From Valencia hispanica (taxonomy: Eukaryota; Chordata; Actinopteri; Cyprinodontiformes; Valenciidae): a stretch of DNA of 64,000 nucleotides. Under the pieces are notes generated by a model. That model ran no database searches, was not told the DNA's origin, and saw only the letters and a list, made by a program, of their open reading frames with translations. Positions 31,183-42,241 of the stretch are shown here, piece by piece; the stretch's first letter is position 1; each line of letters opens with the position of its first letter. The position numbers and the translations under genes were made by a program. The stretch covers positions 33,512,349 through 33,576,348 of the forward strand of contig OY747721.1 in assembly GCA_963556495.2 (NCBI GenBank). Reading direction: 5' to 3'.

Positions 31183-32230
31183 CCTGGTTTGTCTACTAAA
31201 ATCTATGTGGTCTGCCAAGTACGTACTTCCACTTTTATAAGGGAAAAGTATTTCACCCTCCTGACCAATAAATGGTGGCAAAAAACATCTAATAGGATCT
31301 TGGGTATAGGAGGCATATCCATCAGCCAGCATTTGAGGTACACCACTTTGGCTGTATTCAGACAGGAACAACGCTGATGCTAATTTGCAGCAGTCGTCTA
31401 AAAAGGGGTTAACATTAACATTAATGGCTTTGCTACTAATATAAATGAACAATAACCAACAGGAAATCTAGAACAAAGATCACTTCTTGTCTTATATCTT
31501 CCTAAATTACAGTTCTCAAATAGTAATCTGAACTGGGTAAAAATGGCATCAAAAGGGAAAAGCTTTACAATAATCAGACGCATCGGCCACAACATTGGGA
31601 TCAGCGCATCTGTGTAAACTGTCAATTAAGTGGGACTCATCTGTCACATAATGTCATGTTCATTTGTTTAAAGCTGTTATCCATTTAAAGTGATAGCCAT
31701 CAAGTGCCAAAACTGAAAAAAAGTTTGTACTAATGACAAGCAGAGCCCACACAGGAAAGAAATAGTGATTGTTGACTTGTTGCCTGATGCTTAGACTGCT
31801 GGAATAGTCTGGAATAACAATTTAGAGGCCAGTCTTTTCAGTACATCTCATTCAAGTCAGGCCCCAGTGAAAAAACAATAGGAATGATGAATCCTCACTT
31901 TCCTTATCAGCAACTTCTGCAGAAATTTGGGGGGCAATTTAATGATGGTGTGTTTGGGGTATATAAAAGTGAATTTGTGAGTGTTCGTCCTCCTCCAGAG
32001 AGTGTCTCATTTACACACAGACCGCTTTGAGGGTCTTAGGCTGTTGACTCTCCTCCTTCCTCTTAATGCCAGGAGCATTACAGTCATGTTATTCAGCTAT
32101 TTTAAATGGGGAAACAAAATCCCAAGAGTCTGCACTCCCTGTCTTCATTACAGAAGTTTGCTGTGAAGATGTGGACTGGAATACTTTTTATTCTTTGGCC
32201 CCTTCTTTTTTGTAGCTTCCATAGCAATGA
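31183..32230. other. No feature seen
   Basis: Non-coding. A TATA-like 'gtatataaaagtg' near 31959 has no gene attached. Confidence 0.4.
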
Positions 32231-32430
32231 TCATTGGGCAGTGTTCTGGGGGCGGGGGGGTTCTCTGCTTTTGTCAAGCTTTCAGACTCATCAGCTCCTC
32301 CCACAAGTTGTGTATTTCTGGCTTGACGCACGTCCAATTCGCTTTGGACCTGCGTCGAACTGCTAATGTTCAAGCATCGAACTTTGGCATGCGGCGCGTT
32401 TTTGATGCTTTGGTGTGAATGCACCGTAAG
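32231..32430 (+). mobile_element. Possible hAT MITE end
   Basis: Ends with 'ggtgtgaatgcaccgtaag', similar to the right end at 38260-38285 ('ggtgtgaatgcacccttaa'), a frequent fish hAT MITE terminus. No left partner found. Confidence 0.35.
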
Positions 32431-33226
32431 TGGATCCCGGTATGCTGAGGAAGTACAGGCTCAATGACTGAGAAGAGTTTCTTTGCTATTTCCTGCAATT
32501 ACGGAGATTCCAACTTTTTAGTTTGGTTAACAAAACTAGCTTGAGCTGACTGGAAATTGTGAAGAAACATTAAAGGGATAGTTCAATACTTTTGAAGTGA
32601 GTCTTTTAGAATAATATAGTTATTAGAGAATTGCGCCACTCAAGGATGAAGCATGTTGGAGTAGATCTGTTGCTTTCATTCAGATTTATTCTGTTTAAAA
32701 TGTTTGTTCCTCCTTTTCTTTGCATTTTTTAAAAGAATTATTCCCTCTGAATGTGGATGCTCTGCAGCCAGTGACTTCTCCCAGCCTTTTAAACACAAAG
32801 TCTCAATTTTGATTATTTTGTTTAAAATCTTAAAGGCAATATTCCCAGATGTTTTTATCAGTATTTTCTCCCCATGATACCCTTTTTTTTTTACATGTGG
32901 GCTTGTTGGTCTGAAGAGTATACATTTACAGTCATGCACACAAACCATCATCATTGGATTGGGGTGAATAGATCCAGATTAGTTAGATGTGTTGGCTGAA
33001 GCTAATGGCTAAGCCAAGAGAAGCCAGGATTGAAGTAACATCATAGCAGTTCCTGCAAACAACTGTCATGTTTTAATTGGATGCTTGTTTATACGAAGCC
33101 AGACTATTACTTACATGGCAAATGGAGCCAGGAGTTGGTTACAGGTACAGAGAAAGGGGGATGTGCTGTGTTGTGGTCAAAGTAACTGATATGAAAGTAA
33201 ACTGTCTGAAACTAGAGATGACAAAA
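32431..33226. other. No feature seen
   Basis: AT-rich non-coding sequence. Confidence 0.4.
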
Positions 33227-33439
33227 TACAGTTGTGGCCAAAAGTTTTGAGAATGACACAAATATTAGTTTTCACAAAGTTTGCTGCAAAACTACTTTTA
33301 GATCTTTGTTTCAGTTGTTTCTGTGATGTACTGAAATATAATAACAAGCACTTTATACATTTCAAAGGCTTTTATTGACAATTACATGACATTTATGCAA
33401 AGAGTCAGTATTTGCAGTGTTGTCCCTTCTTTTTCAGGA

Positions 33440-36400
33440 CCTCTGCAATTCGACTGGGCATGCTCTCAATCAACTTCTGGGCCAAATCCTGACTGATAGC
33501 AACTCATTCTTTCATAATCACTTCTTGGAGTTTCTCAGAATTAGTGGGTTTTTGTTTGTCCACCCGCCTCTTGAGAACTGACCACAAGTTCTCAATGGGA
33601 TTAAGATCTGGGGAGTTTCCAGGCCATGGACCCAAAGTTTCAACGTTTTGGTCCCCGAGCCACTTAGTTATCACTTTTGCCTTATGGCACGGTGCTCCAT
33701 CGTGCTGGAAAATGCATTGTTCTTCACCAAACTGTTGTTGGATTGTTGGAAGAAGTTGCTGTTGGAGGGTGTTTTGGTACCGTTCTTTATTCATGGCTGT
33801 GTTTTTGGGCAAAATTGTAAGTGAGCCCACTCCCTTGGATGAGAAGCAACCCCACACATGAATGGTCTCAGGATGCTTTACTGTTGGCATGACACAGGAC
33901 TGATGGTAGCGCTCACCTTTTCTTCTTTGGACAAGCCTTTTTCCAGATGCCCCAAACAATCAAAAAGAGGCTTCATCGGAGAATATGACTTTGTCCCAGT
34001 CCTCAGCAGTCCATTTACCATACTTTCTGCAGAAGATCAATCTGTCAATGGTGTTTTTTTTGGAGAGAAGTGGCTTCTTTGCTGCCCTTGACACCAGGCC
34101 ATCTTCCAAAAGTCTTCGCCTCACTGTGCGTGCAGATGCCCTCACACCTGCCTGCTGCCATTCCTTTTTTTTTTTTTTTATGTGTCCTGTTTGGCAGTGT
34201 GGAGCTCAGAATTGGTGTCTGAGTACCAAGTAGAAGCCCAACAGATTTACTTTCACAAGCGGAGCAGTACAGCTTTTGGTATAGTACTCCACTTGATATA
34301 TGTGTGAAAAATCTTTATTATGAATTGCTGGGGGTTTTATTTGCTGATGTTATGGACACGGAGACAGAAAATTAAGGGGAAGAAAGAAAGAAGATGAAAA
34401 AGAGAGGTAGGAAACAAAATGTCATGAGAGAGGGTGAGTTGAAAATACAAGAGAGGAAGGGGAACAAAGAAAACACAGGAAAACATTGAAGTCTGCCTCC
34501 ATACCCACAGGATGGCAGAGAGAGGGGAAAAAACAAAACAAAACACGAAAAAGGAACATCGACAAAACAAACCAAACATCGTGAACTAAGAACTACACAA
34601 CCACATCACACAAAATTGATATAAAAATACAACAACAATGTCACAGAAAAACTCATGGTACCGATTAATCAAGCTCTAGTAATGATAACCTCAGCCCAAG
34701 AATATATCTGTGTGTGTGTGTGAGCATGCTGGTGCATATAAGATTTCTCCATAAGAGTGTTTGATAGCAGGTGTGAGCAGGCATCAATCCGTCTCCCAGG
34801 AATCGATGCAGACACGAAGGAGATCGGAGCCAAGACGTCCAAAGGACCCCCAGAGCCCCGGGCGGGCCCGAACGCATCCCCCAAGAGAGGAGCAAAGGAG
34901 AACCCCAGGGGAACGTCCAGCGGCTACTATGCAGGGGCCCGGGGAGGCAGCAGTGACGAGCCCACGGGCCCCTCTGACAACCAGCCACGCCAGGGCGGGC
35001 CGGTCCATGGACCGGGAGAGCCGGGGCCCACCCCCCAGCAGGGACCCGACAAGGGACCGGCCGACGAGGGGCCCCCGGCTCCACAGGGGCCGCGGCCGGC
35101 CACCAAGCGCCACCACCACCCTAGGCCAACCCCACCGGCAACATCCCAGCGCCCCACCCCTGCCCCACCTCAGGGTGCCCCACAGATAGCCGCAGCGGAT
35201 GGACAGCATCCCCAGGCCGGGCTCAGCCAGCACCTGGACACCAAGTTATACCAGCTCCCGTGTCCTGATCCCACACAATGCAGAGCGCCGAGACCAGGCA
35301 TCCAACAAAGGCCACCTGTTCACCTGTTCTGTGCGCACCGTGATCGAACGAGCAGAGACGCTGGATCCGTATCCTGCCGAGCCACCGAGCAGGCACCACC
35401 CAACAATCCCGAACCTGGCACCCCTAAAAGAGGTGCCCCAACCCACCAAAGGAAGATATCGGCCCAGCGCATCGGCCGACCGACACGCCGGCCCCCCCAG
35501 GCCCGGCCAGGCACGCACCAGGTCCGAACCGGATTGACCACCGACGCACCAGTAGGCAGGGGCATTCGTCACCGGCGGGGAGTGACGAAGGGGAAATAGG
35601 CCCCCCATTAAATGTAAGGCCTGAGGTGCGCCAGGCGAGAGGGCAGCCCAAGACCCAACCTGACAGGCAGACAAAGACATACAGACAGTCATACGTTCCC
35701 TCCCTCTTAAATACATACATTCTCACTAACTCACCAAGACACCCAAGAAATGACGCTGTACCCTCACTCACACACCCCATTCAAACTTTATGCTCCCGGA
35801 CCCGGGAGATGGACCCCCTACCTTCTAGGATGGAGACGAGCAGACCGCCAAGGGCCCCACAGTGGCGAAGTAGCCCGACAGCCCAGGATCCTGACCAGAC
35901 CACCTGTTCCTCCTCCGGACCCCAACCCCTGATGGCCAGTAGCGAACAGGGGTTTGAGAAGACCCCTAGCCTCCATCCTCCCGCTCGACTATGGTGTTGA
36001 TGCGTATTGTTATAATGTGCATTTAAAACAGAGGGGTGGGATGTGGGGAAGGCAGCCACACATCCCCCAACCCCCACCCAGAGCCCTCAGTGTCTATATG
36101 TGGTTTAACAGTGGGCACCGGCACCAGAGGTGAAGCTGATTGAACCGCTCCCCCTCTGGTTGCCGAAAAGTGTGCCCACCCCAAAGTCCCTACATGTGTG
36201 TCGCATGAAAATGTTATAAGTGGGAGTGTCTAAGTTGTATATTAAAATTGGGACCCAGGACGCCACGGGATAGTGATGCATCACCCCAGTGATGTGTTCA
36301 CGCCCCAAGACCCTATATGAGTGGTAAAGTGATGGAGCGGGTGGACAGAGGTGTTCGGGCCCTGCTGCCACTCCTGAGTAAGCTCCGCAGTGGTGGCACT

Positions 36401-36625
36401 CCAATCCCGCAGCTGGATCCTCTTTAAGAGACGATCCTGGCGCTTGCTAGACTTTCTTGGACGCCCTGAAGCCATCTTAACAAGAATTGAACCTCTTTCC
36501 TTGAAGTTCTTGATAATCCTATAAATTGTTGATTTAGGTGCAATTTTAGTAGCCACAATATCCTTGCCTGTGAAGCCATGGTCACCATGGTTAACAATGG
36601 AAGAACAATGATTTCAAGCATCACC
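33440..36625 (-). pseudogene. Tc1 transposase pseudogene, split by a retrocopy
   Basis: Reading leftward on the minus strand: the N-terminal paired-like region APKSTIYRIIKNFKERGSI with GRPRKSS (36400-36560); the 2.2-kb insert; MRASARTVRRRLLEDGLVSR and DWDKVIFSDEASF (34145-33960); then ERYQNTLQQQLLPT, IFQHDGAPCHKAK and SPDLNPIENLWSVLKRR (33959-33504). All three catalytic residues are visible (D in FSDEA, D in QHDGA, E in NPIEN). In-frame TGA codons follow DEASF and the EVIMKE segment, the latter probably a former Trp codon. Frameshifts disturb the N-terminus. Inactive. Confidence 0.88.
34165..36360 (-). mobile_element. 2.2-kb GC-rich poly(A) retrocopy nested in Tc1
   Basis: On the minus strand the insert ends in a 15-nt A run (T run 34165-34179). 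It is bounded by 14-bp duplications, cctgctgcca+ttcc at 34151-34164 and cctgctgcca+ctcc at 36361-36374, one mismatch. AATAAA-type signals lie near 34310-34345 (minus). The middle (34800-35600) is very GC-rich and CpG-rich. No reverse-transcriptase or known protein motif is visible in either strand. The longest frames (280 codons plus, 156 codons minus) are low-complexity. Poly(A) plus target duplication shows LINE-type retrotransposition. Its source, a non-coding RNA or a non-autonomous retroposon, is unknown. Confidence 0.75.
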
Positions 36626-36866
36626 CTCCTTTTAACAAATCAAGTTTGACATTCTAACCCAATCAGCCTAACATTATGATCTCCAGCCTTGTGCTCATCA
36701 ACATTCTCACCTGAGTTAAGACTATTACTGAAATGATCTCAGCAGGTCCTTTAATGACAGCAATGAAATGCAGGGGAATTTTCATGGCAAAGAAGGACTA
36801 TGCAATTCATCTGATCACTGTTCATAACATTCTGGAGTATATGCAAATTGCTATTATGAAAACCTA

Positions 36867-37548
36867 AAGGCAGGGTATACAATTGTGGGAGCGCTCCTTG
36901 AGAGGGTGTTATTGAAAAATAAAAAGTCCCACCCCTTGCTTCATGCTCTCCCACTAAGCCACGCCTCAATAACACAGGCACGCGCAGCCAGCATGGTCTC
37001 GTTGGGTCTCCGCCACTTCACTTCACACTTCACTCCACCATTTCAACCAAAGACACAAAATATAACGTGATCTTACCTGTCCAGGAGAAAATCAGCAACC
37101 AACGCATCCGTTAGCAAGCCCTTAGCTTCCTTGAGTTGACGCCACCGTGTAAATGCATCAGCTCCGATGCAGATTCGGCTTTAAGCACGCTCTTCGTCGG
37201 CTTTCTTCTTTCTCGTTGCTATTTCCACAACAGCTTTGCGTTTTTGGTTCATTTTAGCGCGAGCTCATCTCCTTTTTACAGGCTAGAACAAGCGTTGCAT
37301 GCACATGAAGGGGACTAACAGAGGGGGAGGTGTTGGAACACGGAAGCTTTGCTTACAAGCCTATTATCTTGGACGGACCGTGGAAGTTGATTGGATGAGG
37401 TTTTTCCAGGATTTCTTGCTGTAGAAAGAATGAAAATTACTCGGTCAAGTTTAAGAACTCCTAACTTATAGGTTGACACTGGTATTTGAAGAGCATTTTT
37501 TGCAGTTTTAAAAAAAGTGTTTTAAAATGAAATCGTATACCCTGCCTT
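36867..37548. mobile_element. TA-flanked MITE nested in Tc1
   Basis: Ends AAGGCAGGGTATAC and the exact 14-bp reverse complement, flanked by TA (36865-36866, 37549-37550), 682 bp. Outside both ends the Tc1 sequence continues. It carries an exon-like piece at 37077-37252 on the minus strand, so it is probably an internally deleted copy of a larger autonomous element. Confidence 0.85.
37077..37252 (-). pseudogene. Exon-like coding remnant inside the MITE
   Basis: Minus strand: ATG at 37252 opens MNQKRKAVVEIATRKKKADE, then a TAA. The same frame continues IGADAFTRWRQLKEAKGLLT and DALVADFLLDR, and ends at a strong donor (ctggacag|gtaagatc) at 37077/37076. The 'F.RW..LKE.KG..tDA..A.FLLD' pattern resembles N-terminal exons of fish transposon-encoded proteins that I recall but cannot name. 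One stop codon makes it non-functional as read. Confidence 0.5.
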
Positions 37549-37612
37549 TAAGCAGCAACTTTTCCAATTTCCAATATTTATGTAATTCTCAAAACTTTTG
37601 GCCACGACTGTA

Positions 37613-38049
37613 CAGTCTTATTAAAAACAGTGAAAGATGCTACCTTTCACATTGCTAGCAGCAAAAGTTATCCAGTTGTTATAGGCCTACAGAGCCCAAT
37701 GCGTGCATACTGAACAGTCTGAAAAGTCTTAAAATGATTGAGAGTAAAACTTAAGTAGTTTTTACACCTGATAGTACGGTAGACTCAGTCTGACTGGGGT
37801 GCAAAATTGCAACATTGTTGCTTTTTTTTAGGTGGTGCAGTTCACTTTTACACTGCACTTTGTCAAACGGCTCAAACCTTTTGAGCAACATGTTCACCTC
37901 CTCGCCTGTGGTGGCGTTGCACCAAAAAGCACTGAGCACAGGGGAACCTTCTGGTGCGTGAAATGTAAACTAATATACAGTGGTATCAAATTTTAGCGGT
38001 TTTGGGATTGCTCTATTGTTATTGGCAAATGTTCCAGACAAATACGTTG
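37613..38049. other. No feature seen
   Basis: Non-coding sequence after the Tc1 element. Confidence 0.4.
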
Positions 38050-38285
38050 TGCAATAGTCCGCTTCCTGCTTTTGGACCCTGGCTCACTTGGCATTCACAG
38101 ATCACCAGAGATCACTTCAACCGAGCCGAGACCCAGGTTTTTAGGCGGACCAGAGTTTGCTTTTCTGAGCCGCATCAGAGTTTGATTGCGCATTCACACC
38201 TCTCCAAACGAACCGGACTCTCTGGGCAAACAAATTAGAGTTTGATTAAAGTAGACTAAACATTGCTGGTGTGAATGCACCCTTA
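38050..38285 (+). mobile_element. hAT MITE right-end fragment
   Basis: 'accgagccgagacccaggtt', 'cattcacacctctccaaacg' and the terminus 'ggtgtgaatgcacccttaa' match a common fish hAT MITE. The left end was not found. Confidence 0.45.
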
Positions 38286-39154
38286 AAGCTCTCACCATCA
38301 TATCCTGGGCCTATAATAATAGCTGAAGCTTACTGAACCAGACAATCATATGCTGGCAGCAACTTCATAGTGATTAGTGACACAAACGTCACTTTGTTTC
38401 AACATTTAGAGGGAAAGAGGATTTCACTATGTCCAAAAAAACTTACATTTACATAAACTACTGAGGCATTTAACTGACTGAGATGGTTTTAAGATGGAAA
38501 CATTCTGCTTTGTTCTTTGTCCCTCTTAGACTTTCCTTTAGGTTTTACCCTTCAAGACCAACTAATCTTGATTTATACTAAATTAATATGCCATGTAAGT
38601 TATCTATTGCGTGTAAGATATTAACTACTAAAAATGTTAACCTCAAAAAATGTGAACTATTCCTTTTAACTCCTGCACAGCCCTGTAATTTGTTAAATTT
38701 ATGGGGTGGTTATTGTGATGTTTAAAGTATTGCTATTTTAAATATCATCCTCACCACACTGCTTGGTAGCAAATTTGAAATTGGGACTAAATGTCTCCAC
38801 CACTGGATGAAAAGGACCCTGAAAACAAAAAAACTAAAATTAAATAACTTACTGTGATTTGATGGCTGGCCCTTGTCTTTGGCTTGCAGTACCACAGTCC
38901 TTATCCACAGTTATGTGAATACTAATAGACAACTGATACTAAAGAGAAGTTCACATTCTGCATGTGTATGTGTGTGTTAAAAAAAACAACCTAAAACTGC
39001 TTCTTTGTATTTCAGTGGACTCTGGAGCATGTTGGAGAGATTTTAAATGTCAGACTATAATTTGTAGAAATGAAACTCTTCTACCCCAGGCAAATGTTAA
39101 TGAATTTAACTGAACTTTCTGTTCCTCTAACTCTGTTTTGGTTTTACACTTGCA
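38286..39154. other. No feature seen
   Basis: AT-rich non-coding sequence. Confidence 0.4.
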
Positions 39155-39340
39155 GTGCCTGGCAAAGGTACTCACACCCCATTACATTTAATGTGACGGA
39201 ACGGCACAAAGCATAATTTCAAAGTGGAAGGAAAATAATACGTGGTTCTTAAAATGGTTTACAATAGAAAATCTGAAAAGTGTGTCATGTGTTTCTATTC
39301 ACCTCTGTTAGGTACCAAGGTAAAATTTTTCATTGCTTCT
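39155..39340 (+). mobile_element. Tc1-like left terminal region
   Basis: 'gcagtgcctggcaaaggtac' and 'tcacacccc' resemble the start of the 'cagtgccttgcaaaagtatt' Tc1 family. No transposase follows. Confidence 0.5.
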
Positions 39341-39414
39341 GCAACAAAAAAATGATTTTTTTTAACGCTGAATTTCATATTTCCAATGAAAACATAGCTT
39401 TTTTACAGAGTGTT

Positions 39415-39690
39415 GGGAAAATGTATTTGCCCCCCACAGATCCTTTTCTGTTAATGTGAAAAATAAATTACTCCCCTAATACATGTTTGTGCTTGATTGA
39501 TGGCAGCATAACTGCCACCATTAATTTGCAATAACTGGCATTGACTCTTTAACATCGCTGTAAAGGAATTTTGACCAACAGTTTTTTCTAGAATCGCTAG
39601 CCACATCGGCGGGCTTTCCAGTAGGATCATCCTTTGTAAAAACATATGCCACAGCTTCTCTGGACTGATGTCCAGAGATCATCATCTGTA
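39415..39690 (-). mobile_element. Tc1-like fragment, minus strand
   Basis: 'aaaatgtatttgccccccac', 'actgccaccattaatttgca' and 'aacatcgctgtaaaggaatt' match the reverse of a widespread fish Tc1-like family. Only the terminal and 3' coding side is present. It ends near an (ATT)n run at 39690-39706. Confidence 0.55.
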
Positions 39691-39875
39691 TTATTATTAT
39701 TATTGTTATTTCCTTGTATAGGTGGAATTGTTTATGTTCTTTGTGTCATTATCTTCCTGCATAAACCAAGAGTGCTTGAGCTTAAGATCATTCACCATCT
39801 TTTGGTAAAAAGAGGCTATCGTAGTTTCATCAATTATAACATGTCATCCAGCTCCTGGAACAGCAAAGCAGACCA

Positions 39876-40335
39876 GTGTGTAAGTATGGTGTTTTTTTTT
39901 ATTATTCTGACCTGAACCCTATAGAGTATCTATGGGGCATTGTCAAGAGAAAGATGAGAGGCATGAGACCGAATAATGCAGAAGAGCTGAAGGCCGCTGT
40001 TGAAGCATCCTGGTCTTCCATATCACCTCAGCAGTGCTACAGGCTGATAGCATGCATGCCAAGCTGCACTGAGCCAGTAATTGATGTTAAAGGGACCCAA
40101 ACCAGGTACTGATAGGCATGATTATACATTTTAGAGGTCCGACATTTCTCTATTTAAAATCCTTGTTTTATTGATTTCATGTAATATTCTAAGATTTAGA
40201 ATTTGGGGTTTTCATAAGCTGTAAGTCATACTAATAAAAAAGGCTTACAATTTCTCTCTTTGGAAGTAATGAGTTCATATCACATATTAGTTTCACCTTT
40301 TAAGTTAAATTGCTGAAATAAATGAACTTTTGCAC
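39876..40335 (+). pseudogene. Tc1/mariner element, 3' half
   Basis: The frame at 39876-40112 encodes DLNPIEYLWGIVKRKMRGMR, NNAEELKAAVEASWSSISPQ and a C-terminal end, i.e. the catalytic Glu motif and tail. After it come the 3' UTR and terminal region (40190-40335), the same sequence as 16380-16530 in inverted relation. The first two catalytic residues and the outermost end are missing. Together with 15485-16546 it represents most of one family. Confidence 0.8.
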
Positions 40336-41088
40336 GATATTCAAAGCTTTCGCGTTTTTTTTCCAGAGTATTTTCACAACCTTCCTTGCTTGCAAAAGCA
40401 GGTTGTTGGAGGTGGCTGGCAGGTCTCCTGACTAAGCTGCACAGTGAGCACTCCCCCTCTGTTCTTGGAAGGCAAACTGGTGGATTTCTGTATGCAGTAG
40501 AGATGGACTGCAAGGGGCTGCAAGTGAACCGCAACTAATGCAAGCTGGGGATTTTGCTTTAGCTGTGTTCATGGCTTTAAGTAAAAATGGTTTTAAAGCT
40601 CCGAGCAGAACTCTAGGCTCTGGACTTCTACTAAACGGATGAGTGGGCTCACTCATCTGTGAGGTGTTGCAACAATACTGTGATAAATGTATATACATTT
40701 GTTTGCAGCAGACATGTCTATTGGAGAATTAAAAAGTAGAAACTATTCCGGTTAAGTGTGTCTGGAATTCTTATATTCTCATTCCGATCCTTACAATCTA
40801 TCAACAGCAGATATAAAAATGAGAATATCTGCATATGGATGGAAATATTTTGAACAATGATAAAAGTATTAGTTTCCTTTTACTTAAATCAGTGATTCTA
40901 TGGTATGGAGAAGTTGAAAATTGTCATAAAAGAGATGTTACATCTACAAGGAACAGTTCCTCCTCAGTTTTACTGTGTGGAAATGTCCTGTATGGAATCT
41001 CTAGAAAGGCATGCTTATATTAAGAGGCAGAGGTATAGTATATGGATTTCTACTTGCAAGAAAATGTTGGTAGTGTTATTCTTTTGCT
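40336..41088. other. No feature seen
   Basis: Non-coding sequence without recognised repeat. Confidence 0.4.
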
Positions 41089-41503
41089 TAAAGGCCCAGT
41101 GTGTGAAAAAATCTGACTCTTTAATGCCACGCAGTTCAGAGTAGGTATTGCATATACATTAGCCCACACACATCAAAAAAGCAATATGTCATCAACGGCT
41201 TTCAGCTTTCAATCCAGTGATCAGGTCCGTTCTTTTAATCTGTATTATTTTCAAAATGTTATGTAAATATGTGTTGAGTAATAAAAACAGTTTTTTGTTA
41301 GCTATGTTGATGTTAATTATGTTTGCTGTATTTCATGGCTGACAGCAACTAGCAAATTTAGAAAGACTCCAAGGTAATGTAACAAGTAAACTATATTGTT
41401 TTGTTTATTTTATTTTATATATTTTAAGCTATTTATTTGATTTTTTGCCATCTTGGATATATAAAAGGTAGTGGAGTCTGTAGTATTCCCCCCTCTGTAA
41501 ACA

Positions 41504-41768
41504 GACTCAGATATCATCTGACGATTCAGATTCAATTGAGACAGGCAGAGGTAGAGCACAGAGAGGCACAGGTGTGTCACATGCAATAGAAGCAGGGCAA
41601 GTTACCCAAGAGGAAGGAGCAGAATTTCCCCAAACCAGCCAGCCTGCCACGGAGAGAACCGGCGCCATCCCCCACACAACGAGAAGGAGAACCACTGAAT
41701 TTTCTCGAAGATCAGTGTTTTCAAGAGAGGATGAGAAATGCGGCGCATTATATCTTGTATGTCCCTAA
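41504..41768 (+). pseudogene. Exon-like segment inside the TA-flanked element
   Basis: A pyrimidine tract and AG (ttcccccctctgtaaacag) precede an open frame QISSDDSDSIETGRGRAQRG ... VTQEEGAEFPQTSQPATERT ... FSRREDEKCGA-like end, finishing LYLVCP-stop. An alternative donor 'cttgtatgt' lies just before the stop. Acidic, Ser/Thr-rich, no known domain. It could be an internal exon of the autonomous element's transposase gene. I do not recognise it. Confidence 0.35.
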
Positions 41769-41929
41769 ACAGCTACCATATTTCAAGATGGCACCTGACT
41801 ATGGGAGGGTCGACCACAGTTTATAAAAATGTAGAACTTCAAGCCAATGGGAATACTTAGAATATATGTTGGTGAGAAATATTAATGAAAAAGTTTGTGA
41901 ACGGGATACAAATAATTTGATAGTAATAG

Positions 41930-42204
41930 TGCGTTCCATTTACCTCTGTAGTCGGAACCCTGAGCTGCGTTTGATGTAATATTGATTTTAGATGCATTCT
42001 TACAAGTGTGTCTTGTAAAAAAACAAAACGTTTCCCCCACAACAAACTCTTGATTCGAGGAGTACCCATATTGAAAGTCAAAGTCGGAGCAAAAAAGAAA
42101 ATCTCCGACTTTCCAAGTGGAAAGTCTGACTTCAGAGGGCATTCCAATTGATTTTTCCCACTCAGAAGTCGGATTTTTTGAGTTCCGACTACAAATGGAA
42201 TGCA
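41930..42204. mobile_element. Short MITE nested in 41091-42239
   Basis: The left end (tgcgttccatttacctctgt, then agtcggaac) and the reversed right end (tgcattccatttgtagtcgg, then aac) form an imperfect inverted repeat of about 29 bp with a 4-bp gap. 275 bp, non-coding. Target duplication unclear. Confidence 0.7.
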
Positions 42205-42241
42205 CCACAAACCAGTAAAAATATTACACAGTGGGCCTTTA

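Larger units (their letters stand above)
33229..37610 (-). mobile_element. Tc1-like element with two nested insertions
   Basis: Inverted ends 'cagttgtggccaaaagtttt' at 33229 and 'cagtcgtggccaaaagtttt' (minus strand) ending at 37610 are flanked by TA at 33227-33228 and 37611-37612. The ends resemble the Passport-type fish Tc1 family. Removing 34165-36374 (retrocopy plus one target copy) and 36867-37550 (MITE plus TA) leaves about 1.49 kb, near a full-length Tc1. Confidence 0.88.
41091..42239. mobile_element. TA-flanked DNA transposon with nested MITE
   Basis: Ends AAGGCCCAGTGTGTGA and, reversed, AAGGCCCACTGTGTAA, with TA on both sides (41089-41090, 42240-42241). The terminus is a common fish MITE/transposon type. 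It contains an acidic exon-like segment (41504-41768), and near its right end the separate MITE 41930-42204. Confidence 0.75.

Noticed and set aside
31959..31972. Host promoter from TATA-like sequence
   Set aside because: An isolated TATA word in AT-rich DNA with no exon or conserved feature downstream.
34757..35599. 280-codon plus-strand frame rich in Pro, Arg and Gly
   Set aside because: It is antisense to the poly(A) retrocopy, low in complexity and caused by the GC-rich composition; competing frames are open on both strands.
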